NCBI GenBank assembly: GCA_001647635.1
Contig: CP014761.1
Coordinates: 3,348,001 to 3,412,000, forward strand
Reading direction: 5' to 3'
DNA length: 64,000 nt
Source of the DNA: Leifsonia xyli
Lineage (GTDB): Bacteria > Actinomycetota > Actinomycetes > Actinomycetales > Microbacteriaceae
Numbering within the stretch: the first letter of the stretch is position 1; each line of letters opens with the position of its first letter. The translations under genes and the position numbers were made by a program. Of the stretch, positions 24,325 through 32,839 are shown one piece after another. Below the pieces are notes generated by a model. That model saw only the letters and a list, made by a program, of their open reading frames with translations. It searched no databases and was not told where the DNA came from.

Positions 24325-25565
24325 GCAGGCGGCGGAACGGGGCGCGACGCTCCGGTCTTCGCCTGGCGGCGGTCCTCCTTGCGCGCCAGCGCCTCCTGCT
24401 TCATCAGCTCGCGGGTGTGCCTGAGGTCGCCGAGGATCGGCCGCCACATCCGCGAGCGCGGGTCGGCGTCGACCAGCACGGCCCGCACCAGCAGGGTGAG
24501 GGGGACGGCGAGGATGGCGCCGATGGGGCCGAGGACCACCGCCCAGTAGAGCACGCAGAAGAAGGTGAGCGTCTGGCTGAGCGCCACCGCGTTCCCGACG
24601 ACCTTCGGCTGCACGACCGACTGGACGACGGCGTTGATGATCCCGTAGACGATGATGATCGCGAGGACGGTCCCCCAGCCGCCGGTGAGGTAGCCGAAGA
24701 CGAGGGGCGGGATGAGAGCGAAGAAGTAGCCGACGTTCGGGATGAAACTGCACAGGAACGACAGGATCGCCCACAGGAGGGCGGCCGGGACGCCGAGGAT
24801 CACCAGGACGATGCCGTTCAGGATGCCCTGTGCCACCCCGAGCAGGGTCGTGACCACCATGTAGCGCCGCACGGAGTGACCGAAGGTCACGAAGGCGTAC
24901 ACGAAGTTGGGCCGGGTCGGCTCCAGCTGCCGCAGCAGGCTCGGGGTGTAGGCGGCGTCGGCCGGCATCAGGATCAGCATCGTCAGCACGATGACGAGGA
25001 ACGCGATGAGGCCGAACGCGTTCCCGAGCAGCCCGGTGAAGAAGTTGAGGAAGTTGCTCGGTTTGAAGCCCTTCTCGATGTCCGCCACCTGCTGGGGACC
25101 GACGCCGATGCTCTGCAGCCACGAGCCGATCTGGGCGCCCAGCTGCTCGAGCTGCGGCTTGTACTGGGGCAGCATCCCGACGAACTGTGCGGTCGCCACC
25201 CAGAGGAGGCCGATGAATCCCGCGAGCAGGGCGAAGACGGTCAGTCCCACGGCGCCGGTCGCGAGCCCCTGCGGCGTGCCGTGACGTTCGAGCCAGACCC
25301 GGACCGGCTGCGCGCAGATCGTGAGGATCAGCGCGAGCAGCGTCGGGGCCAGGATGCCCGTGATGGCGGCCATCCCGAACGAGATCACCACGCCGGCGGC
25401 GAGCCCGATCAGGATGCGGGTTCCACGGCCGACCCCGCCTGCGCCTCCGGTCTCGTGGTCGGGTGCGCCCGGCGCCTCCTCGGATGCCGGGCGGGCGCGG
25501 CGCCGGAACGGCCAACGACGCTGCTCTCGCGCGGGAGGCGGCGCGGCCGGTTCTCCGGCGCTCAT
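24321..25565 (-). CDS. AI-2E family transporter
   Basis: 414 residues with a soluble Arg/Pro-rich N-terminus (about 1-48) and then about eight membrane helices typical of the AI-2E exporter family (PF01594), including the amphipathic stretch with P-x5-L-x2-L between helices and a Pro-rich end. The family includes autoinducer-2 exporters and sodium/proton antiporters, so the substrate is open. It follows a PLD_N/SHOCT gene on the same strand by 9 bases. Confidence 0.85.
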   Translation of the reverse strand: MSAGEPAAPPPAREQRRWPFRRRARPASEEAPGAPDHETGGAGGVGRGTRILIGLAAGVVISFGMAAITGILAPTLLALILTICAQPVRVWLERHGTPQGLATGAVGLTVFALLAGFIGLLWVATAQFVGMLPQYKPQLEQLGAQIGSWLQSIGVGPQQVADIEKGFKPSNFLNFFTGLLGNAFGLIAFLVIVLTMLILMPADAAYTPSLLRQLEPTRPNFVYAFVTFGHSVRRYMVVTTLLGVAQGILNGIVLVILGVPAALLWAILSFLCSFIPNVGYFFALIPPLVFGYLTGGWGTVLAIIIVYGIINAVVQSVVQPKVVGNAVALSQTLTFFCVLYWAVVLGPIGAILAVPLTLLVRAVLVDADPRSRMWRPILGDLRHTRELMKQEALARKEDRRQAKTGASRPVPPPA

Positions 25566-25574
25566 CGGACCGGG

Positions 25575-26063
25575 TCAGACCGTCGGCGCGGCCGGCGGCG
25601 GGGTGGCGGGACCGGCCGGCGCGGCGGGCGGCACCGGGGCGGCGGCGGATGCGGCGGGCGCGGCCGGCGCGGCGTGCTGACCGGAGAGGGCGCGCGCCTT
25701 CAGGTGGTCGAACTCCTGCTGCGTGATCGCACCGCTGTCGAGCAGCGCCTTGGCCTTCGCGATCTCGTCGGCCGGGCTGGAATTCGCGACCTGGCGGATG
25801 TAGTCGTCCGTCGCCGACTGCACCTGGCGCGCCTCGCGCTGGCTGCGTTCGGCCATGCCGGGCCCGCGGGCGATCAGGTAGACCAGCGCGGTCAGGAACG
25901 GCACGAAGATCAGGAAGATGATCCACACCGCCTTCCACCAGCCGTTCAGCTTGTGGTCGCGGAACAGGTCGCTGATGATCGCGAACAGCGCGAACAGGTA
26001 CGCCACGAAGGCGAAGCTCCAGAAGAACAGCCAGATGACACTCCAGAAGTTGCTCCAGTCCAT
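25575..26063 (-). CDS. Membrane protein with PLDc_N and SHOCT domains
   Basis: 162 residues from the ATG at 26063 with ggggag upstream; the frame extends further but without a site. Two transmembrane helices (about 5-28 and 43-64) form the PLDc_N (cardiolipin synthase N-terminal) region, K-A-V-W-I-I-F-L-I-F-V-P-F. A SHOCT helical pair lies at about 96-125 (A-K-A-K-A-L-L-D-S-G-A-I-T-Q-Q-E-F-D). The Ala/Pro-rich tail is low complexity. Such proteins are common small actinobacterial membrane proteins of unknown role. Likely co-transcribed with the AI-2E gene. Confidence 0.8.
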   Translation of the reverse strand: MDWSNFWSVIWLFFWSFAFVAYLFALFAIISDLFRDHKLNGWWKAVWIIFLIFVPFLTALVYLIARGPGMAERSQREARQVQSATDDYIRQVANSSPADEIAKAKALLDSGAITQQEFDHLKARALSGQHAAPAAPAASAAAPVPPAAPAGPATPPPAAPTV

Positions 26064-26166
26064 GGTGGACTCCCCTCTCGACTCCAGCTCCCGTGTCTGG
26101 ATGTGGCGTGAGAGTAACGCGGTGCCGGTTCGCACGGCTAGAGGGTAGTTTCGCGGGGGTACCGCG

Positions 26167-27045
26167 TCAGGAGAGGGTGCCCAGCTCCGCCGTCAGACGG
26201 TCGACGATCTCCGACGCGAGGAACCCGAGGGTGCCCATCTGGGCGGTCAAGTGACGGCCCGCGGCGGCGTGGAGGTACGTCCCCCAGACCGCAGCGCGGA
26301 GCGGGTCGGCGCCGCGTGCGGCGAGGCCGGTGATGGCTCCGGCGAGCGCGTCCCCGCTGCCCGAGGTGCCCAGCCCGACGTCGCCGTCGCCGACCGTCAG
26401 CAAGCGTCCATCAGGCGCGGCGACCCGGCCGAAGCACGAGACGACCGCGCCGTAGCGGCGCGCGAGCTCCCGGGCGTCCGTGTCGAGGTCGTCGGTCTCG
26501 CGGCCGAGCAGCCGCGCGGCCTCCTCCGTGTTCGGGGTCAGGATGCGCGGGCCGCGCCCGGCGAGCCGCGGGTGCCCGGCCAGCGCGCCGAGGGCGTAGG
26601 CGTCGAGCACCAGCACGGTGGCGCGGCCGGTGGCGCGGGCGGCGCGCGGCAGCATCCGGGCGGTCTCCGCGGCGTCGTCGAGTCCCGGCCCCAGCAGCAC
26701 CGCGTCGGCGCCGGCGAGGTCGGACGCCGCCGCGCGGATCGCCGTGCCGCGGATGCTCCCTCCGGCCGTCTCGGCCAGCGGGACCACGCCCGACTCCGGG
26801 ACGGCGACCGCGACCTGGGCGGCGACCGAGGCGCCGACCGCCAGGGTCAGCCGGCCGGCACCCACCCGCAGGGCGGCGCGGCCGGCGAGCATCGCGGCGC
26901 CGGGGGAGCGGAACGCTCCTCCGACGACCAGGACCTCGCCGCGCGAGCGCTTCGAGCCGGACGGCTCGGGCAGCGGCCAGGCGCGCAGCAGCTCGGGCGT
27001 GACCGACTCGGCCGGCGCCCGCCGGGAAACCCTCCTGTCACGCAT
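26167..27045 (-). CDS. nnrD: ADP-dependent NAD(P)H-hydrate dehydratase
   Basis: 292 residues of the ribokinase-like carbohydrate kinase fold (YjeF C-terminal domain). Motifs include V-V-G-G-A-F-R-S-P-G-A at about 40-50, L-D-A-Y-A-L-G at about 146-152, L-T-P-N-T-E-E at about 168-174 and G-T-S-G-S-G-D-A-L-A-G at about 225-235, close to the family's G-T-x-G-T-G-D-x-L-A-G. It should repair damaged NAD(P)HX using ADP. The epimerase domain that is often fused at the N-terminus is absent here. It overlaps the upstream phosphatase gene by 8 bases. Confidence 0.85.
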   Translation of the reverse strand: MRDRRVSRRAPAESVTPELLRAWPLPEPSGSKRSRGEVLVVGGAFRSPGAAMLAGRAALRVGAGRLTLAVGASVAAQVAVAVPESGVVPLAETAGGSIRGTAIRAAASDLAGADAVLLGPGLDDAAETARMLPRAARATGRATVLVLDAYALGALAGHPRLAGRGPRILTPNTEEAARLLGRETDDLDTDARELARRYGAVVSCFGRVAAPDGRLLTVGDGDVGLGTSGSGDALAGAITGLAARGADPLRAAVWGTYLHAAAGRHLTAQMGTLGFLASEIVDRLTAELGTLS

Positions 27046-27760
27046 CGGCTCGCGCCTCTCCGGGGTGGTCGGTCGAGGGGAGACCCGCCGCGGCCAGGTG
27101 GGCGTCGTCGGCGAAGGCCTCGAGAGTCCACTGCCGGCCGTCGAACGTCAGCTCGGTCACGGACGCGTTGGCGACGGGATGCGTCAGCAGGTGCTCGGCG
27201 AGCTGCGCCTCGGTCATCCGCAGCAGCACGTACAGGAACAGGCTGACGACGGCGTCGTGCGCGAAGACGACCACGACGCCGTCGTCGCCCGCGGGCGCGT
27301 TCAGCGCGTCGCGGAGGAACGAGCGGATGCGCAGCGCCACATCCGTCCACGCCTCGCCGCCCGGCGGCCGGTAGTAGAACTTGCCGGTCCAGCGCCGCCG
27401 CTCCGCCTCCAGCGGCAGCCGCCGTTCGACGCCGACGGCGGTCAGCCGGTCCAGGATGCCGAGCTCGCGGTCACGCAGCCGCTCGTCGATCCGCAGCGGC
27501 ACCTCCTCGCCGAGGGCGAGGCGCGCGGTCTGGATCGCTCGGCGGTACGGGGAGCTGAACACGACGGCGCCGGCCGGGAGCGCCGGGCGCAGCCGCGCCC
27601 CGAGTGCGGACGCCTGCAGCTCGCCGAGCGGCGAGAGGGTCACATCGGCGTCTCGGGCGTCCACGACGATGACCTCGGCGCCGGCGGCCTCAGCCGCGGC
27701 GGCCGCGACGTTCGCCGTGCTCTCGCCGTGCCGGATCAGGAGCAGGGTGCGGGCGGTCAT
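27038..27760 (-). CDS. Histidine phosphatase (phosphoglycerate mutase-like)
   Basis: 240 residues from the ATG at 27760, overlapping the upstream stop by 4 bases (ATGA). R-H-G-E-S-T-A-N lies at about 10-17, the second catalytic region S-S-P-Y-R-R-A-I-Q-T-A at about 69-79, and F-A-H-D-A-V near 170, matching branch 1 of the histidine phosphatases with the phospho-histidine at H11. Substrate unknown. It is in an operon with a toroid-fold protein and NAD(P)HX dehydratase. Confidence 0.85.
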   Translation of the reverse strand: MTARTLLLIRHGESTANVAAAAAEAAGAEVIVVDARDADVTLSPLGELQASALGARLRPALPAGAVVFSSPYRRAIQTARLALGEEVPLRIDERLRDRELGILDRLTAVGVERRLPLEAERRRWTGKFYYRPPGGEAWTDVALRIRSFLRDALNAPAGDDGVVVVFAHDAVVSLFLYVLLRMTEAQLAEHLLTHPVANASVTELTFDGRQWTLEAFADDAHLAAAGLPSTDHPGEARADA

Positions 27761-28689
27761 GCCGGGGACTGTACGCCCGCCCACTCCAGCACGCGGAGCG
27801 ACCGCAGCGTGATCCACCGGCTCGGCTCGCCGACCGCCTCGAACGGCACCGCGGGCCGCCCGGGGAGCAGCGCGTCCAATGTCCACCGCCCGTCCACGCC
27901 GCGCTTCGACCGCACGACCCCCACAGCCTCGGCGACGCGCTCGTCGTACGGCACGCCCGACGCGCGCAGGTGGTCCAGCCCGCGCAGCACGTCGTAGTGC
28001 CAGTAGTAGGGGAAGTGGAATTCCAGCCACGTCTCGTCGATCAGCTCGCCGGTGCTCTTCCGCCGCATCAGCCCGCGCTCGAGGAGGTACTCCTGTCCGC
28101 GGCGCAGCGGCTCGGCGACGTCCGTCTCGCCGCCGGTGTCGCGGTAGGCGGCCAGAGCCTCCACGACGCAGATCGTGCTGTGGAAGGAGCCGGGGTCGTC
28201 CGGGGTCTCGGCGTAGCAGTTCCAGCCGCCGTCGGCCTGCTGCGTGTCGAGCAGCTTGCGCAGGATGGTCTCTGTCGCGTGGCCGTAGGGGGCTGCGGCC
28301 GTGAGCACGCGGCCGTTGATGCACGGCTCCACCTCGCCGTCGAAGAACGGGCTGTGTCCCCACTCCTCGCCCCAGTCGACGCCCGCGGCCGTCCGGTCGA
28401 GGGCGGTGCGGGTGCGCTCCCCGTCGGCGCCGAGCAGCGCGAGCAGCAGCACGACGGTGTCGGTGGCGTCGCGGTCCTCCGGCTTCCACACGGTGCCGCC
28501 CCAGGTGCCCGACGCGTCCTGCCGGTCGAGCAGGGCCGCACCCCAGCCCTCGTGCTCGACGCGGGCGCGCTCGGCGGCGACCTCCGCGTCCGATACGTGC
28601 ACCACATCCCGGAGCGTCTGCCATCGGAGGGACGGGTCGCCCTCCAGCAGCCACACCACGGTCGGATCGTCCACAGCCCCCGCGCTCAT
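27757..28689 (-). CDS. Squalene-cyclase-like alpha/alpha-toroid protein
   Basis: 310 residues from the ATG at 28689. Repeats of the terpenoid-cyclase toroid type are seen (D-G-G-W-N-C-Y, D-G-R-W-T-L-D, G-T-W-G-G-T-V-W), but the D-x-D-D protonation motif of squalene-hopene cyclase is missing, so cyclase activity is unlikely. Related proteins are annotated 'squalene cyclase' or 'prenyltransferase-like' without evidence. It is translationally coupled to the phosphatase downstream by ATGA. Confidence 0.7.
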   Translation of the reverse strand: MSAGAVDDPTVVWLLEGDPSLRWQTLRDVVHVSDAEVAAERARVEHEGWGAALLDRQDASGTWGGTVWKPEDRDATDTVVLLLALLGADGERTRTALDRTAAGVDWGEEWGHSPFFDGEVEPCINGRVLTAAAPYGHATETILRKLLDTQQADGGWNCYAETPDDPGSFHSTICVVEALAAYRDTGGETDVAEPLRRGQEYLLERGLMRRKSTGELIDETWLEFHFPYYWHYDVLRGLDHLRASGVPYDERVAEAVGVVRSKRGVDGRWTLDALLPGRPAVPFEAVGEPSRWITLRSLRVLEWAGVQSPA

Positions 28690-28699
28690 GCGCGCCAGG

Positions 28700-29566
28700 C
28701 TACCCGGCTTCGCCGCCCCGCGCAGCGGGAGCGAAGGACTGCGTGCCGAGCACCGAGAGCAGAGCCAGCTTCTCGGCGGCCTCGGTGCGCGGGGCGGCGG
28801 TGAGCACCAGCAGGCACTGCGACTGGTCCTCGGTGAACAGGGCCTGGCAGTCCAGCTCGATCGCGCCGAGCTCGGGATGCAGCAGCGTCTTGTGGTCCTC
28901 GAACCGCCGGGCGACCGCGTGACGGTCCCACAGCTCCGCGAACTCCGGGCTCTCGGCGAGGAGCGCCCGCACCAATTCGCCGGCCCGCGACCGCGGACCC
29001 AGCGCGCCGTAGGCGTCGCGCAGGGAGGCGACCTGGGCGCGGCTCTGCCGGGCGCGGTCCTCCTCGGGGTACTGCGCCCGCGCGTTCTCCGGCTCGGTGA
29101 ACCAGCGGTAGTACTCACTGCGCGCGAGCCCGGTGTACCCGGAGCGGTCGCCGAGGAGCGCGACGGCCATCCGGTTCTGCACGAGCGTCTCGCCCAGGTT
29201 CGAGAGCACCAGCGCCGGAGTGTCCTCCAGGCGGTCCAGCACCCGCAGCAGGGCGGGGGAGACGTGGCCGCCGCCGGAGAACCGGTCGGGCGTGTTGTGG
29301 CCGGCCACCCGGTACAGGTAGTCGCGCTCGTCGTCGGTCAACCGCAGCGCACGCGACAGCGAGGACAGCATCTGCTCGCTCGGCTGCGGGCCGCGACGCT
29401 GCTCCAGCCGGGTGTAGTAGTCGGTGGACATGGCCGCCAGCAGTGCGACCTCCTCGCGCCGCAGGCCGGGCGCACGGCGGCGGGCGCCCTCGGGCAGTCC
29501 CACGTCCTCCGGCCGCAGCGCCTCGCGGTGGCGGCGCAGGAAGTCGGCGAGGGCGGTGCGGTCCAT
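28700..29566 (-). CDS. XRE-family regulator with MmyB-like ligand domain
   Basis: 288 residues from the ATG at 29566. N-terminal helix-turn-helix (about 12-80: G-L-R-R-E-E-V-A-L-L-A-A-M-S-T-D-Y-Y-T-R-L-E-Q-R-R-G) and a C-terminal MmyB-like ligand-binding region (about 105-280). Such regulators commonly repress an adjacent divergent SDR gene. Here an SDR starts at 29668 and a 21-bp dyad lies between, supporting that model. Confidence 0.88.
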   Translation of the reverse strand: MDRTALADFLRRHREALRPEDVGLPEGARRRAPGLRREEVALLAAMSTDYYTRLEQRRGPQPSEQMLSSLSRALRLTDDERDYLYRVAGHNTPDRFSGGGHVSPALLRVLDRLEDTPALVLSNLGETLVQNRMAVALLGDRSGYTGLARSEYYRWFTEPENARAQYPEEDRARQSRAQVASLRDAYGALGPRSRAGELVRALLAESPEFAELWDRHAVARRFEDHKTLLHPELGAIELDCQALFTEDQSQCLLVLTAAPRTEAAEKLALLSVLGTQSFAPAARGGEAG

Positions 29567-29598
29567 ACCCCCATGATGGCCGCGAGGGCGCGCGCGAA

Positions 29599-29619
29599 CC
29601 AGGGACCGCGGATCCCTGG
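29599..29619. promoter_or_regulatory. Operator candidate for the XRE regulator
   Basis: Perfect 7-bp arms (ccaggga / tccctgg) with a 7-base centre, lying between the divergent regulator (start 29566) and SDR (start 29668) genes. Confidence 0.55.
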
Positions 29620-29667
29620 ATGACCGCTCCACTTCCTCCACCTCGCCCACCACACGATGGTGGAGGC

Positions 29668-30441
29668 ATGGACATCACAGGGAACACCGTCTTCATCCCC
29701 GGCGCCACCAGCGGCATCGGGCTCGCCCTCGCCGTCGCCCTCCACGAGCGCGGCAACACCGTCGTCGTCGGCGGCCGCCGCACCGAGCTGCTCGAGCGGA
29801 TCGCCGCCGAGCACCCCGGCATCGACACCGTCCGCATCGACACGGCCGACGCCGACAGCATCCGGGAGGCGTCCGCGCAGGTGCTCGCCGCGCACCCCGA
29901 CCTGAACGTTCTCGTCGCAATGGCCGGCATCATGCGGGCTGAGGACTGGCACACGCCCGCCGGTTTCCTGCAGTCGGCGGAGTCGATCGTCACCACGAAC
30001 GTGCTCGGCCCGATCCGCCTCATCGCCGCCTTCGTCGAGCACCTGCAGACCCGGCCGCATGCGACCATCGTGACCGTCTCGTCCGGACTGGCGTTCACGC
30101 CGCTCAAGGCCACGCCGAGCTACAACGCCAGCAAGGCCGCCATCCACATGCTCAGCGAGAGCATCCGCCTCCAGCTCGCCGACACCTCCGTCAGAATCGT
30201 GGAGCTGGAGCCGCCGTCGGTCGCGACCGACCTGATGCCCGGACAGCGCGAGAGCGCGTTCGCCATGCCGCTCGACGACTTCGTCGGCGAGGTGATGGAG
30301 CTCATCGAGACCCAGCCGGATGCGAAGGAGCTGCAGGTCGAGCGCGTCAAGTTCCTGCGGTACGGCGAAGCCCGCGGCGACTACGACCGCGTGGTCGAGG
30401 TGCTCAACGCCTCCGACCCCCACGGGAAGGATGCGGCCTAG
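29668..30441 (+). CDS. Short-chain dehydrogenase (DltE-like)
   Basis: 257 residues from the ATG at 29668, with tggagg upstream. NAD(P) motif P-G-A-T-S-G-I-G at about 11-18, catalytic S in V-S-S-G-L (about 138) and Y-N-A-S-K (about 151-155). M-A-G replaces the usual N-x-G around 89. It resembles DltE/YghA-type oxidoreductases. Probably controlled by the divergent XRE regulator through the dyad at 29599-29619. Followed by a bidirectional hairpin. Confidence 0.88.
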   Translation: MDITGNTVFIPGATSGIGLALAVALHERGNTVVVGGRRTELLERIAAEHPGIDTVRIDTADADSIREASAQVLAAHPDLNVLVAMAGIMRAEDWHTPAGFLQSAESIVTTNVLGPIRLIAAFVEHLQTRPHATIVTVSSGLAFTPLKATPSYNASKAAIHMLSESIRLQLADTSVRIVELEPPSVATDLMPGQRESAFAMPLDDFVGEVMELIETQPDAKELQVERVKFLRYGEARGDYDRVVEVLNASDPHGKDAA

Positions 30442-30459
30442 CCGCGCCCCGGAACGGCG

Positions 30460-30493
30460 CTCGGCCTCACGGTCGCTCGACCGTGAGGCCGAG
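30460..30493. terminator. Bidirectional terminator
   Basis: Perfect 15-bp arms (ctcggcctcacggtc / gaccgtgaggccgag) around a gctc loop. The right arm includes the last codons of the convergent gene that stops at 30467. Confidence 0.75.
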
Positions 30494-31558
30494 CCACGCC
30501 GCCAGGTCGTCGATCTCCGAGTCGACCGCATCGCGCGCGGACGGCGCGAGCGGCGCATCCTCGTGGACCGCCTCGACCCGCAGGACGCCGCGCTTGCGGT
30601 CGGCCGCGGCGTCCAGCTTGCCGACCAGCCGGTCCTCGTGCAGGATCGGCAGCGCGAAGTAGCCCCACCGGCGCTTGGCCGCGGGCTTGTACATCTCCAG
30701 CAGGTACTCGAAGCCGAAGATGTCCTGGCTGCGCACCCGGTCGTGCACGAGCCGGTCGAACGGCGACAGCAGCGCTGTGCGTCCCTCGAACGGCAGACCG
30801 ACGGCGTCCGGGTCCACCCGCCATTCGCGGTCGCTCCCGTCGACCCGGGCGGGGACGCCCGCGCCGCCGACCAGCTGCGGCCGGGCGATGCCGAGCGCCC
30901 GCAGGCGCCGCTCGTCGCGCAGCGGCGCCGCCTCGGCCTCGGGAACGGCCTCGATCCCTCCCGGGTAGACGCGCTCCGCGAGGTCCCACGTCCGCTGCCG
31001 GCCCACCCGGCCTGCGACCGCGACCACGCCCCGGCCCTGCAGCAGCTCCAGCATGTGGGTCACGTTGCGCTCGTGCGTCCACCCGGTCGACTGCCACGGC
31101 ACCTCGGCGGTGTCCGGGATGTCCTTCGACAGCAGCGGGCCGGCGTCGCGCAGGCGGTCGAGCACGTCCTGACGGAAACGGGCGTTGGCCTCCAGCCAGG
31201 TGGTCCAGCTCGCGGCGATCGGTCCGTTCGCCATCCGGTCGAGGTTCAGGGCGAGGTCGGAGACCGGCCGGAGCATGGCGAACGGAGGCTGCACCGGGTC
31301 GTCCTGCGCCTTCCACTCGTACAGCGTCCGGTCGCTCTCGACGGCCGCCGCCAGGTGCTCGGGGCGATAGGACGCGCCGAGGCGCGTGTACGCGATGAGG
31401 TCGGCGCTCGGCGCGATCGCCGCCGTCGGGTCGAGCTGCAGGAAGGTGAGGTGCTCGACGAGCGGCACCAGCGCCTCGGGACGGGGCGCATCGAGCCGCT
31501 GAGCGCGCACGGCGATCCGCCGCGCCTCCTCCCGGTCAAGCACGATCTCGGATGGCAT
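30467..31558 (-). CDS. YcaQ/AlkX-type DNA glycosylase (winged-helix HTH_42 family)
   Basis: 363 residues. The family's catalytic Q-x-D is seen in F-L-Q-L-D-P-T at about 39-45, Y-E-W near 80 and the C-terminal winged helices with F-G-F-E-Y-L-L-E-M-Y-K and R-W-G-Y-F-A-L-P-I-L-H-x2-R-L-V-G-K-L-D at about 270-305. Related enzymes remove bulky alkylated bases or open interstrand cross-links. Single-gene unit by appearance, with a membrane protein gene 38 bases upstream. Confidence 0.82.
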   Translation of the reverse strand: MPSEIVLDREEARRIAVRAQRLDAPRPEALVPLVEHLTFLQLDPTAAIAPSADLIAYTRLGASYRPEHLAAAVESDRTLYEWKAQDDPVQPPFAMLRPVSDLALNLDRMANGPIAASWTTWLEANARFRQDVLDRLRDAGPLLSKDIPDTAEVPWQSTGWTHERNVTHMLELLQGRGVVAVAGRVGRQRTWDLAERVYPGGIEAVPEAEAAPLRDERRLRALGIARPQLVGGAGVPARVDGSDREWRVDPDAVGLPFEGRTALLSPFDRLVHDRVRSQDIFGFEYLLEMYKPAAKRRWGYFALPILHEDRLVGKLDAAADRKRGVLRVEAVHEDAPLAPSARDAVDSEIDDLAAWLGLTVERP

Positions 31559-31596
31559 GGCCCGACGCTACCGGCTGCGACCGACAGCGGGGCCGC

Positions 31597-32682
31597 TCAC
31601 CCGCGCCCCGCCGCCCCGCTCACGCGCAGGAACACCGTCAGCCACGCGAACACCACGACCCCGGCGATCAGCTCGGTCGCCGTGAGCACGTAGTAGCCGG
31701 TGACGAAGAAGACCGCCGCCAGCACGATCACCGCGAACAGCACGTACCCCAGCAGAAAGAACGACCGTGGCGCTTCGGGCAGCGCACGCCGCACCCAGAA
31801 CACGAGCAACGAGAACGCGACGAGCATGCCGACCGCCGAGCCGTTGTGCAGGATCTGCGACACGTTCAGCGGGAAGAGCCCGACCCCGGCGAGCAGCAGG
31901 CCGATCAGGATGAGGCACACGCGGACCCGCATCCGCGCCGGCCGCACAGCCGGGTCGACACCCGTCAGGTCGGTCGCGTAGCGGGCGATCGCGGCCATCA
32001 TGAGACCCGCGACGATGAGCGTCAGGTTGAAGGTCAGCGACGAGACGCTCTTCGTCATCCCGAGCGCGCTCAGGTGGAACTCCCACCAATGCGGGTCGGG
32101 TGCGCTCAGCATCGCGGCGAGGATGCCGAACGCGGCGAAGACGGCGAGCACGGTCGACAGTCGCATCAGGTCCATCCGCGCGCCGGACAGGAAGATGACG
32201 TAGGCGCTGAACCCGACGGCGACGCCCGCGAGGACCGTGGCGGACACCGCGTAGACCGTCGCATCCTGGAAGCCGTCGGCGAGCACGGCGCCGAGCACGA
32301 GCCAGCCCAGCACGGCGATGATGCCGTGCGCCAGCGCGATCACGACGGTATCGAACAGGGCGGCGCCGGTCGGCGAGCGGCGGCTCGCGGGCGCCTCAGC
32401 AGCCCGGTCGGCGCGGCCCCCGAAGGGCGTGAGCGCATCCCGGTGCCACAGGCGCCCGACGACATACGCGGCGATGCCGACGACCCCGGCCGCCAGCGCC
32501 GCGAACTGCGAGAGCGACCCCGGGCCGGCGATCGGCAGCGACCGTCCCCAGAAGAACGGCAGCGACACGATCGCCCCGACGACGAGAGCCGCGGCGCCCA
32601 CGACGATCGCCGCTCCCTCGAGATCCAGCGCCGCGGCCCGTGCCGCCACCCGCTCGGTGCTCCGCTGGCGCACGCCGGTCAT
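31597..32682 (-). CDS. Polytopic membrane protein, DUF998-like
   Basis: 361 residues with about nine to ten hydrophobic helices. The N-terminal 20 residues are charged and cytoplasmic. The helices containing W-W-E-F-H-L-S-A-L-G and G-L-F-P-L-N-V-S-Q-I-L-H-N-G are of the DUF998 type (G-x-F-P-x3-x-x-x-H), a family of unknown role. There is no transport signature. Domain assignment is moderate. Confidence 0.65.
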   Translation of the reverse strand: MTGVRQRSTERVAARAAALDLEGAAIVVGAAALVVGAIVSLPFFWGRSLPIAGPGSLSQFAALAAGVVGIAAYVVGRLWHRDALTPFGGRADRAAEAPASRRSPTGAALFDTVVIALAHGIIAVLGWLVLGAVLADGFQDATVYAVSATVLAGVAVGFSAYVIFLSGARMDLMRLSTVLAVFAAFGILAAMLSAPDPHWWEFHLSALGMTKSVSSLTFNLTLIVAGLMMAAIARYATDLTGVDPAVRPARMRVRVCLILIGLLLAGVGLFPLNVSQILHNGSAVGMLVAFSLLVFWVRRALPEAPRSFFLLGYVLFAVIVLAAVFFVTGYYVLTATELIAGVVVFAWLTVFLRVSGAAGRG

Positions 32683-32839
32683 CCCGCACCTCCTCCGTCG
32701 GCCGAATGATGCCGCTCCGGAAGACGTCGTGGCAACAGCGGATTCCCGCGTGCGTCGTGCCTTCCCGCGGCGGCGAGCCCGGCGTTACCATGCGCGCGTG
32801 AACCGGTCGCCGGGGGATCACGGGGCGGAGAGGGCGGAC

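Noticed and set aside
16990..25938. Very long open frames on the strand opposite to real genes (for example over 16990-19713, 22828-25938 and 39895-42618)
   Set aside because: They are frame shadows typical of GC-rich DNA: compositions are extreme in Arg/Ala/Pro/Gly or His/Val/Asp, no domain motifs occur, and they lie opposite genes with clear families.
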